64,000 bases of DNA from Prostheceraeus crozeri (Eukaryota > Platyhelminthes > Polycladida > Euryleptidae): NCBI GenBank assembly GCA_907163375.1, contig CAJQUW010008614.1, forward strand, positions 310,001 to 374,000, in the 5' to 3' direction. Positions 54,985 through 64,000 of this stretch are shown one piece after another (positions within the stretch are counted from its first letter, which is position 1; each line of letters begins with the position of its first letter). The position numbers were made by a program, and so were the translations under genes. The notes under the pieces were generated by a model. The model searched no databases. It was given only the letters and a program-made list of their open reading frames with translations, and was not told the origin of the DNA.

Positions 54985-56820
54985 AAGCAAGTTGCTGGCC
55001 CCTCCTCAAAGAGGGATTAGTCCACGTGGATTTCAGCTTCGAAGGTTTTGATTTTTCAGTCTGATCTTCAGGCAGGCGGGAACAGGGGGGCTAAGGAGGG
55101 CTGAGCCCCCAAAATTTCACATACTTGCGGCAGGTCCGAGATATTCATTCAGACTACAGTCTAATTAATCGATAGGCCATATTTAGCAATACAAAACAAA
55201 TATTTCCCTATCATTTCAGAACTTTCAGAATGACTTCATTTTTATTACCATCCACGCGTATTTTCTCCTGTCATGACTCATGATTGTGCAAGAATGAAAT
55301 AGAGCTGCTACAGCGAGTTCAGTGATGCAGAGCCCACAGACAGATTGTTTGCTCTTCTAGGTTCGATGAGGATGCGATGTACGGGAATTTTCACAAGGGC
55401 TGTGAGAACTTATTGAATGAGCAGGGAATCTCTATGGATCTGTTGAAAAATAGAAACAGCCTCTCATCGCTTGCGCTTATCTTATGTCATGAATATCTTC
55501 AGATTATTCAAATCGTCACGAATTCCACCAATTTTCAAGAAATCCACATGTCAAGCTCTTTTTCCCTAATCAGAATGTTATTGATTTCGACAATATGACA
55601 ACTTGACCAAAAGATCCTTACAAAAGTTCTTATATAATCGGGTGAATGGCAAAATAAGACAAAGATTCGAGCAATCAATGATGATTGCAGCAATAATGGA
55701 AGCCTTGTTCGTCAATACATAACAAGGAGAGGCTGCGGGTTCTTCTATGAAATTATGCTTCCGGGGATGGATTTCAGTGATGGAGCTGTGAGCATATTAA
55801 ACACTCATAAAATCATTCTTGCATTCGGAAAGTCTAAGGATATCGCTTGATGAAATCTTTGCCAATACAAAACATGTTAGTTTACAAGTTTACATACCAG
55901 CGATGAAAGCCGGGTCAGCGGGTCAAAATCATCATTCGGTGATCAAGTCAATGACCCGTTTTTTGACTTAGCTGCTTTTGTGCATCCATAGAGCAAGCGT
56001 TTAGTTAAATTGTGAAGTCAGAGTGACTCATACGTCATACCACATAATTGTGTGAACTTGTAAATAACTAGGTGATTGGAAATGCAATTAATTATTATTT
56101 AACGGTGTAATACAAGCAAGGATTTTGTGTGCATAAGCACACCTATGAAAGAGGAGCCATGAGGCAGTGATGTAAATTTACCAATATTTTTTCAGAAAAA
56201 TGGTAATTTCCTTGAGTTACCGGGGTAATGATTTTCCAACTTTTGGTTGACCTAATTTAAAGCAAATCTGTTACAAATGAAACTCTTTTTTTACTATATC
56301 ACAGGAGTTCTGTGCGCATTTGATCGAGGTCAGCAATTCGTGCTATCAGCATTTAAAATGCAGCATATATGCGGTACCGCGCTAGCGGTGTAATTGCGAA
56401 AAATGAAAGGGAGGGAAAATTCGAAAGCACTTCTGCAAATTTTGAAAATTTGAATTTTACATATAACTTTTCACTATACTTCAATAACTTCAGCCCTACT
56501 CAAACAATCTAATTTCATTCAGATGCTGTATGTGTACATAATTAATGGTTGTCCTGATATTTTGAGTCGTGATCGTTGTTATACTTGCATATGCGATAAA
56601 AGATTGCAGACTTAAGTGAACCGGTAGCCTATAATAAATAGCATTTTTTGAGTGTTAAACACGTAGGCGAGAACCTATATCCATTTGACGTTTTTCTACA
56701 TCAACATGCTTTAGCTTCATCAATAATCATTTTAATTTCGAGTGTCATATCCTACAGTATAGTGATACAGTAGTGGATACATATACCGTAAAATCATTGC
56801 AGCTGTTATTCATTCATTAT
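54985..56820. other. No recognised features
   Basis: Mostly AT-rich with a GC-richer patch at 55080-55125. Short frames (for example 55377-55598) lack motifs. Confidence 0.45.
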
Positions 56821-56823
56821 GCC

Positions 56824-57060
56824 TCCGTTAACCGCTCCGTTGCTTGCATCGCATCAAGCATCTCTACGACGAGTCCGTCCGATCCTGCTGCTTGTCCTTT
56901 AGACATGTTCCTTAGCGCACAATCGATTTCCTCTTTGACAATTAGATCCGTCTGTATTGGGTTGTGGTGGAGCTTCACCTCGTTCCCCACCAGCAAACAA
57001 CTCTCCGATGTTCTCTTCCCAGCGTTTCAGAATTCTGTCGCGTTCCATGATGATATCGCC
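56824..57060 (-). pseudogene. Non-LTR RT fragment (region before the RT core)
   Basis: Minus-strand translation gives GDIIMERDRILKRWEENIGE, then after a shift LIVKEEIDCALRNMSKGQAA and GSDGLVVEMLDAM, the characteristic linker to RT motif 1 of LINEs. The rest of the RT is not present here. Confidence 0.65.
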
Positions 57061-57403
57061 GTCCTTAGTTTCAATGCAATTACAAGCTGCACTTTTCTTC
57101 CTCTTTGTTATAACTATATCATTTCTTCTTTCTATTTTTTAATAGAGTGCTTCCTGCACCATGTCTCATTCAGGACAACTCAATGCTTGCAGTAATGTAC
57201 GTTGGCGCCATCATTTTTACTATGCTAATTGACGGCATCAGCAGTTTTTTCCCTGACGCCTACTTCAGAAATTGACGGACTCAATTAGGATTGTAGAATT
57301 GAAAGTTTACATCAGATTGGTGCCAGAAACCAATCTTATACGATGATGAAAATCATCCCAGCAGACATTTATAATAGAATATAATGCTTACTAATTCAAA
57401 TTA

Positions 57404-57700
57404 TTAATTGAATAATAATATATAATAATGTGCCATGCATGGAACGAGGTCTCTTATTTCGTTGTGTCTTAAGTGAACTAAGCCTCCCAACTTGCAGATC
57501 ATGGCATGATTAACGTCATTCAATTGTCCACGGGAACATCTTCGAGGCATGCCAGAAATATTAAAGTTATTATATCTTAGCGATATGTCGTCAATGAATT
57601 CTACTTTATTCAAGTGAAATCCATGTTCTTTTGTGTATCGCAAATCTATTATTTCCATAGACATGATAATGCATTTACAACGGCAACAAGCTGAATTCAA
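57404..57700 (-). pseudogene. RT-like protein C-terminal fragment
   Basis: GFHLNKVEFIDDISLRYNNF and then MPRRCSRGQLNDVNHAMICK, GGLVHLRHNEIRDL form a Cys/His arrangement seen at the C-terminus of a widespread invertebrate RT-like protein group. No catalytic part is present. A separate relic from the fragment at 56824. Confidence 0.55.
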
Positions 57701-60057
57701 ATCATAGTCATCTGTAAGTCTTGCAGCAATGGTGAAATTTTCAATTCTGTTTGTGAACTCATTAGAGGAAGTAAAGTTTTACCATTTTTATCACTGCCAA
57801 TGCACCTGACCATGCAGTGACCTGAATGCACCAACAACTAACTTGCGACAATATGATTATCCCGCATTGCCTTAACATCATCGCATTGATAGATTGCTGG
57901 ACTGATGTCCCACAGTGTATATGCACAATTAATATTCGATGTAATAAATGGAGGTGCCAATGAAAAATTCACAGATGACGGCTAAAAACGTTTTGGTATT
58001 GCAACAAGAATCAATCTTCCATATAATCGATCACTTGGGTTACCGGGGTTGCGATGAACATTTATTTCTTAAACCTTATAGTCAATCTGTAAAATTTGAA
58101 GCTCAATTTGGTATTTGTCACAGATGGAGTAGGTAAAAATGTTTTGAATGAGTACATGAAACGAATACTGGCACAAGACGGCTTGAACAAAACTTATACT
58201 CATGTCTGAGGAATGTTCATTGCCTGAAATGCAAACAAGCTGTGACATGACAGTAGCATCAATAATCGATCTAAAGGTGCGTAGAGTGAACAAACCCTGA
58301 ACAAAATAAGCGAACAAATAAAACAACCTAATTTACAACTATACCTGAAACATATTTATCTTCTAATGTGATAAATTGTAGATGCTCGTCGACACCAGAG
58401 CGGAGCAGATTGAGGTTCAAATTGAGCAATTTGAAACAAGGGAGTCTTCTTCTAACTGAAGTCCATCAACTTTCTCAAAATCCTATTTCAAAGGCTGTAC
58501 TTTAAAGAGTTGCTCCTTGACCAAGTTAGTCAATTTGTACCTTTTAACATTTTGACGTGTCCATATAGAGATCAATTGTTTAGAGTTGCCAAGGACCACG
58601 TGAAAAGACTGCAAAAAGTTGCCTGTCATAAATTGATTCATAAATTGATATATCTTGCATCCCATGCTCTTTTAATTGAACATTGACATGGAATAAAAAG
58701 CCAGCTATCATTTTTTCGTCTTTAACGTCTTGTAACCATATTGGTTCCACTTTTGTGGACTCAGCTTTCGTCTTTCTGCCGTAGTTTCTGTCATTTACAA
58801 ACAGACTGAGCACAATTCGACGCAGCCTATCATCTCGATCAATCCTACACACTTGCACCACACTTGAGAACATAGAGCTATTTCACATTCATTCCTGTTT
58901 ATAATGTGCAAATTGAATCTTCCAATTATAAGCCTAAATGTAAGTCACAAACGTGGGATCGTTTTGTGATTCACAATTATTTTTCATTTTGTCTTGGAAA
59001 CGCATGACTCATTATTAACAATTACACTTCAAGCTTCGTAACAGACTGTCCCCACTGTGTAATTCCGTCGATACCATTTTGGGAAGAACCGTTGCGTGGT
59101 GCACGTAATCGATTTCGACTGAAAAAATTGCAATTAAAGGTTTTAACTTCTAATTGCTTTTCATTCATGAATACTCGATTAGAGAACTCCGTTGAAGAAA
59201 TCATCGTCCCAGGACGAATGTTTCACGATCTTAATTTAACATTTCTCATCGACAGCACAAATTAGAGCTACTTATAATTGTATCAAACTATCTCGATTGA
59301 AATCAACAATGTATTTCAACATAACTTAGTGCTAAATTAGAATCTCAAAAAGCAACTTCTTTTGAACTGGTCAGTCACAAAGATGATGCTAATGTTTGAC
59401 CGGCTGTGTTAAATTTTACTTTTTGTTTAAATTTTTCATTGAAGTTGAAACCAATCAAATGTTTCTTGAATCTAACCAATAAATCAAAAAGAAATTATAC
59501 ATTTTAATGGAAACAATATTTAAAGAAAGTGAGAGTCTACAGAACAAAATTGAAAGTAATTTCCAGTTGCCCAAAATTTGTACTTTTGAAAATGTAAGGG
59601 AGAAACATCGAAAATTGTTTCTTCTAATGCTTACCATAAACTGCAAAAAGTAGGTGTCCGGATCTTTTTTGGCCACCACAGCACTTCATTGCCATCGGAA
59701 GAAGCTAAATTTGATTGCGAGATAGCAAGAATCGTTGCAATATTAATCAAGAAAGCTGATTTGAATTTTGTTCTTCTAGATGACTAACCACATAAATATG
59801 ACACCAACATTTCAATAGCCTCGCTACAAATTTCACAATCTCGAACAAATTGGAAGCAAGATCAAAAGAAGGCTTGCATTAGATGTGGAAAACGCAAAAT
59901 TAAACTTCTCAAGATATCAGTGTATATCATGCATGAACCAGACAGAATAAAGTTTTACGGCAAATTATTGACCATAGAGTAAATAAATATGCATATATAT
60001 ATACGTGTATATATATATATATCTCAAAATAGGAAAATGAATCAAAATGAAATAATA
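57701..60057. other. Mostly unassigned; possible small ORF at 58580-58873
   Basis: The minus-strand frame 58580-58873 (FVNDRNYGRKTKAESTKVEP, IWLQDVKDEK) has protein-like composition but no known motif. An (AT)n/(TATA) microsatellite lies at 59990-60030 next to the palindrome. Confidence 0.4.
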
Positions 60058-60197
60058 CCATAAATGAAAAGACTTAAAGAAAAGTCATTACCTCCCGACC
60101 GGTTTCTGCTTGGCTTGCAGGCTACTCATGGGAAATGTATTTGAACTTAAAACAAACAAGATATATATACATTGTTGTACATAGAAATGAAATGAAG

Positions 60198-60836
60198 TCA
60201 ATTACAACGTTCATTCAGAGGAGGCTGCAGGAGCTTTATAATGTCCTTCTCTCTAATTTCGCGTTCTATGCAATTAGCATTCGGATGCAGTTGGTAGATA
60301 GGGGCAGCTTCAAACATTGGACACATATTTTTAGCACAAATTGCTATGTGTTTGCTGACGTCAAGAATTCTGTAGCTTGATTGAAACAGCTGTTGGCGAT
60401 GGACGGTCAGTCTATTCCTGAAAACTCCCCCGGTTTGACCCACATAGAAATCACCACACGACTTGCATCTGAGTACATAGCTGATCACATTGCTAGATGT
60501 GCAGCTTGGATTTCTGTTAACTGTAAAGGTTTTGGTGCCATTACCGAACTTAAACGTAATGGACCTCCCAGTAATTAAAGTGTCACAGCTTGCGCATCTT
60601 GGGTCATGACATTTAGTGATACCAAAAACCGTAGGTCGATAGTTGCGACTCAGAATCTTCAGGAGAGACGGAGGTTGACGATAAGACCTGCGAAACTTGT
60701 ACTCATCAAAAGGTGCAGATAACTTCAGATTGTTGCACACTGGCATTATTACATTAGCATAGATATTGGGGTTATTTTTATTATAAGTACATACGAAAGG
60801 TATTACTTTCTCATCATGCTCTTCTTCAAATGTCAT
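60198..60836 (-). pseudogene. Penelope-like element C, GIY-YIG nuclease (left arm)
   Basis: A 212-residue open frame. The linker KVIPFVCTYNKNNPNIYANV and RSYRQPPSLLKILS precedes Cys pairs CHDPRCASC and the nuclease core YVLRCKSCGDFYVGQTGG, FRNRLTVHRQQ, then HIAICAKN and IEREIREKDIIKLL. The RT is missing; a 3-bp insertion relative to the right arm adds one residue (VISYVL against VIYVL). The GIY-YIG fold is intact by eye. Confidence 0.85.
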
Positions 60837-61241
60837 GACCCAAGATGCGCAAGCTGTGACACTTTAATTACTGGGAGGTCCATTACGTTTAAGTTCGGTA
60901 ATGGCACCAAAACCTTTACAGTTAACAGAAATCCAAGCTGCACATCCAGCAATGTGATCTATGTACTCAGATGCAAGTCGTGTGGTGATTTCTATGTGGG
61001 TCAAACCGGGGGAGTTTTCAAGAATAGACTGACTGTCCATCGGCAACAGCTATTTCAATCAAGCTACAGAATTCTTGACGTCAGCAAACACATAGCAATT
61101 TGTGCTAAAAATATGTGTCCAATGTTTGAAGCTGCCCCTATCTACCAACTGCATCCGAATGCTAATTGCATAGAACGCGAAATTAGAGAGAAGGACATTA
61201 TAAAGCTCCTGCAGCCTCCTCTGAATGAACGTTGTAATTGA
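60816..61241 (+). pseudogene. Penelope-like element C, GIY-YIG nuclease (right arm)
   Basis: The 141-residue mirror copy, starting five residues before CHDPRCASC. It is truncated more severely at its 5' side than the left arm. The sequence is otherwise the same, with FKNRLTVH for FRNRLTVH. Confidence 0.85.
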
Positions 61242-61400
61242 CTTCATTTCATTTCTATGTACAACAATGCATATATCTTGTTTGTTTTAAGTTCAAATAC
61301 ATTTCCCATGAGTAGCCTGCAAGCCAAGCAGAAACCGGTCGGGAAGTAATGACTTTTCTTTGAGTCTTTTCATTTATGGTATATATATACGTATATATGT

Positions 61401-61490
61401 TTTAAAAAAGAATGACACGGTCAATAAATAAGTCTAACAAATTGTCCAGAAATAAGACCTTATTTATTGACCGTGTCATTCTTTTTAAAA
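61401..61490. repeat. 90-bp hairpin
   Basis: AAGAATGACACGGTCAATAA (from 61409) has its exact reverse complement at the right side (ending 61484); arms are about 33 bp around a 20-bp loop. It lies 15 bp after the large palindrome. Confidence 0.85.
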
Positions 61491-61521
61491 CCTATTCATT
61501 TGGTCAATGGCGAAAAATATT

Positions 61522-61552
61522 ATTAATATATATATATATATATATTATATGG
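61522..61552. repeat. (TA)n microsatellite
   Basis: A run of TATATATA, between the hairpin and the 33-bp repeats. Confidence 0.8.
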
Positions 61553-61559
61553 TAGTCGT

Positions 61560-61730
61560 GCACTTCTTCGAAACGGACACTTCTTCGACAAATTTTCGGA
61601 CACTACTTCGACAGTACTTTTCTTCGACACGGACACTTCTTCGACAGTACTCTTCTTCGACACGGACACTTCTTCGACAGTACTCTTCTTCGACACGGAC
61701 ACTTCTTCGATAGTACTTTTTTTAACTTTT
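61560..61730. repeat. 33-bp tandem repeat, open on both strands
   Basis: About five diverged units of CTTCTTCGACACGGACA plus CTTCTTCGACAGTA; the clear period is 33 bp (61623, 61656, 61689). Being a multiple of three, it keeps frames open as RTLLRQYSSST on plus and KKSTVEEVSVS on minus. A protein role is not supported. Confidence 0.85.
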
Positions 61731-62024
61731 CGACACATATTGGTTTATTTTGATATATACATGTAGACATTGATTCATTACTATTAGTACTGTTCCAGTT
61801 ATTGCTTCAACCGTATGATTTTTAACCCGTCTATATTTTTCTATCAACGTTTGTTATTACACATGTTGGTACTAAAAATATTCTGTGAATGACAGGAAAG
61901 TATAATTAACGATACTATTTAAAATATATTTAAAAATACTCTTTGATACTGACATGAAACTATATTAACGAGTTATTATTCAAGTTAGACAAAATATTCA
62001 ATATCGAGGAAAACAGTAAAAAAA
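61731..62024. other. No recognised features
   Basis: AT-rich sequence without motif. Confidence 0.4.
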
Positions 62025-62546
62025 TTACTTTAATGCAATGTTCATAGAAACTCCATGCAAATAATCAAGGATTGGCATTTCTTTATCATCATATAGCTTC
62101 TTCAAATGCTTAATTGCATTCTCCCTCTCGCGATTTAATTTGGTCTTCTTGGGTGGCCTTGCTCCATTACTCAGATGTTGTCGTATTTCGTGAAGGGTTA
62201 AGGTTTGTTTACTTATCAATAAGTCTGCCAATTCATAAATGCCGAGATGGCTTCTGCCTGCCAAGATCTTCATGGTATTGTGGTATCCTTCTATGACATT
62301 GTTTGTCCTCTCCAATTCCTCCTCTATTCCATTGTAAACATTCCATTTTTCAATCATGAATATTGGTTTCCTTCTGACTGTGTTTTCTCCTGAACCTCTG
62401 ATCGGAGCACCCCTGACAAATGTATTGTCGAAGTAATTGAGGAGTTCGGGGGCTTCTTCCAATAACTTTGACACCTCCAGATAGCCTTCAATAACGCGAT
62501 AGCTGTCATAGCTGACAATAGGATGAGATAGCAGTGCTCCTATCAA
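62025..62546 (-). pseudogene. MULE-type transposase C-terminal fragment
   Basis: ELLNYFDNTFVRGAPIRG, KPIFMIEKWNVYNGIEEELE, RTNNVIEGYHNTMKIL and ILDYLHGVS form the C-terminal helical part of MULE-domain transposases (related to FLYWCH-MULE genes). The catalytic DDE part upstream is absent in the sequence after 62546. A relic or one exon of such a gene. Confidence 0.65.
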
Positions 62547-62598
62547 GCCAGTAGGTCATTGTCGCTCTCTATGCCATCATGGCTTACATACACGTAGT

Positions 62599-62706
62599 AG
62601 ATAACTCATGACGCTGGAGGGAGATATCTGTTTAAATCCCTCCAGCCTTCGGCTGTCGGGATTTAAGTTTGATATCTCACTCCATGGTCATGAGTTATCT
62701 ATGTTA
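62599..62706. repeat. Hairpin repeat B upstream of tyrosine-recombinase gene
   Basis: Left arm TAGATAACTCATGAC ... GAGATATCTGTTTAAATC, right arm its imperfect complement ending GTCATGAGTTATCTA; the tip is CCTTCGG. About 108 bp in all, with GATATC and TTTAAATC in the stem as in hairpin A at 3894-4000. Confidence 0.8.
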
Positions 62707-62994
62707 AACCATAGGATTCAATATGTCACCTTCAGGGATCTATTTAGATATATCCCGGACAAAAAATAAATCCCGGACGCTATTTCATTCAATACTACAT
62801 TCAAATTTCAAAGAATATTATGAGATTGCGCATAGTCATTTAATCATAAGCCATTGCTTGGAATGGTATGCTGAATTTTGATAGGCATCCTGTGATCAGC
62901 GGACTCTCCGAAGAGCAAATTCAATGAATGATGAATGATAAGTGAAACATCATACGACCAAAATTGCAATTTTAGTGAAATTCAATTTCCTGAT

Positions 62995-64000
62995 ATGAAC
63001 AACCAAATGCCAACAACAAGCAAAAATCAGCAACAGCACAGATTTGTTGAAATCGACAGCATTAATGACACGAACAATCATGTAATCCCGAAGAACACAG
63101 TCAAACGTGATAGGTGGGCGATCAATATGTTTACGTATTGGTATAAGCAAAGGTTCAATGCAGATGTGCAAGTACAAAATTTGACCGATGAACAACTTAT
63201 TGACAATGTATCTCGCTTCATTCATGAAACAAGAAAAGATGGCGGAGGATGCTATTCTCCAACTAGTCTCGTCAGCATTATTTCCGGGATTCAGCATCAC
63301 ATCAATCTGGATGGTAATCGAAGTGTGGACTTTTTCAAAGAACATAAGTTTCATCTCATAACACGAAGTTTGGATGCTGCGATGAAGATCGCTACGAGAA
63401 ATGGTGTAGGGCTGCAGCGCAAACACGCAGAAATCATTTCAGAAGAGGAAGAAAAGAAGATGTGGACTTCTGTTTTCGGAGATGAAAGTCCTTCGCAGAT
63501 AATCAAGACGCTGTTCTACCTAAATGGAATACATTTCGCTCTAAGCGGTGGAAGTGAGCACACTGAGTTGACAATTGACCAATTCGAAGCGACAGAAAGA
63601 AACGGTAAACGCTGCCTCATTTACAGTGAGAAATTTTCCAAGACATTTAGAGGAGGTTTAAGGGATATGCGAAAATCTCCAAAGAAAGTTGTTCATTTTG
63701 AAAATGTTTCAAGCGACGGGAGGAAAAGTCACATCGATCTTTTCACAAAGTTTATCTCAGTTCGACCGAAAAGAACAACGCGATTTTATCTGCAGCCGCT
63801 CAAAGAACCGAAAGATGGATGCTGGTTTTCAACCAGACCGATTGGCAAAAATTCCTTGAGTAAATTTATGAAAGACATCTGTTTTCTGTCTGGAATTGAT
63901 GGCAGAAAAACTAACCATAGTCTCAGAGCTACCTGTGCGAGTCGCCTACATCAATCGAATGTCGATGAACAACTCATCAAGGAGCACACCGGGCATCAAA
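62995..64000 (+). CDS. Tyrosine recombinase (Crypton-like / DUF3504-type), open to the window end
   Basis: From ATG 62995 (MNNQMPTTSKNQQQHRF) the frame has no stop to the window edge (335 codons). A SAM-like N-terminal domain has YSPTSLVSIISGIQHHI. The catalytic domain starts IISEEEEKKMWTSVF, GIHFALSGGSEHTEL and ends in NHSLRATCASRLHQSNVDEQ, LIKEHTGH, the His-x-x-Arg and His of tyrosine recombinases; the Tyr would lie beyond the window. In the relic at 4597 the equivalent of LSGG has Arg (GLRAA). Here Ser replaces the expected first Arg (AGC for CGC), which would impair catalysis. The N-terminal tail is Gln/Asn-rich. It could be an element gene or a domesticated one. Confidence 0.85.
   Translation, partial: MNNQMPTTSKNQQQHRFVEIDSINDTNNHVIPKNTVKRDRWAINMFTYWYKQRFNADVQVQNLTDEQLIDNVSRFIHETRKDGGGCYSPTSLVSIISGIQHHINLDGNRSVDFFKEHKFHLITRSLDAAMKIATRNGVGLQRKHAEIISEEEEKKMWTSVFGDESPSQIIKTLFYLNGIHFALSGGSEHTELTIDQFEATERNGKRCLIYSEKFSKTFRGGLRDMRKSPKKVVHFENVSSDGRKSHIDLFTKFISVRPKRTTRFYLQPLKEPKDGCWFSTRPIGKNSLSKFMKDICFLSGIDGRKTNHSLRATCASRLHQSNVDEQLIKEHTGHQ

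Larger units (their letters stand above)
60058..61385. repeat. Large palindrome: two Penelope-like 3' ends head to head
   Basis: Arms 60058-60614 and 60828-61385 are reverse complements with only a few small differences; the spacer is 213 bp. Each arm's outer end has GAAACCGGTCGG, the motif also near the 3' ends of the other Penelope-like copies, and adjoins TATA-rich microsatellite DNA. Confidence 0.93.

Noticed and set aside
56773-57195. 140-residue plus-strand membrane-like protein
   Set aside because: The minus strand of the same stretch reads as a LINE RT linker, so the plus-strand frame is a shadow.
61560-61730. CRISPR-like array
   Set aside because: The repeats are contiguous 33-bp tandem units without unique spacers, in an animal genome.
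62950-63426. 158-residue minus-strand protein
   Set aside because: It is antisense to the continuous tyrosine-recombinase frame, which has clear motifs.

Overview
The window is metazoan nuclear DNA, A+T rich, and is almost entirely a pile of mobile elements. No ordinary cellular host gene is convincingly visible. The mix (Polinton/Maverick, Penelope-like elements with GIY-YIG nucleases, CR1-type LINEs, Tc1/mariner, a RAG1/Transib-type transposon and tyrosine-recombinase genes) suggests a marine invertebrate such as a lophotrochozoan or invertebrate deuterostome; the species cannot be named from this sequence.

Layout. 1-5.9 kb: a DDE_3 transposase relic, a deleted Tc1/mariner copy (2212-3342, TA duplications), hairpin repeats and a broken tyrosine-recombinase gene (4597-5802). 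6.0-8.1 kb: a LINE 3' relic and a Penelope-like 3' end. 8.1-19.7 kb: one minus-strand Penelope-like element split twice, by an 840-bp inverted-repeat element (8436-9275) and by a 9459-bp transposon (9839-19297). The latter has about 460-bp inverted repeats ending CACGGTG, a 5-bp target duplication and a decayed RAG1/Transib-family transposase; that transposase is itself split by a LINE, with a second LINE behind it. 20.1-22.0 kb and 48.8-50.6 kb: two inverted, near-identical Penelope-like copies.

22.2-48.7 kb: a CR1-like LINE carrying a 1002-bp mariner derivative in its upstream region and, inside its ORF1, a complete-length but decaying 21,998-bp Polinton (23444-45441). Its boundaries are set by a 6-bp duplication (ATTGAT), AGTAG...CTACT termini and about 740-bp terminal inverted repeats. 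The Polinton carries protein-primed DNA polymerase B, integrase with chromodomain, packaging ATPase, adenain-type protease, major capsid protein, two tandem paralogous structural genes, a DEDDh exonuclease, small Cys-rich proteins, and, unusually, a gene resembling TATA-binding protein. Most genes carry one stop or frameshift, so this is a recently dead virus-like element. Two genes have a start codon directly followed by a short intron, and a third locus shows the same arrangement.

50.6-64.0 kb: a Tc1 copy, a second DDE_3 relic, RT relics, a large palindrome made of two Penelope-like 3' ends, a 33-bp tandem repeat, a MULE transposase relic, and a second tyrosine-recombinase gene running off the window end. 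Each tyrosine-recombinase gene is preceded by a roughly 105-bp hairpin.
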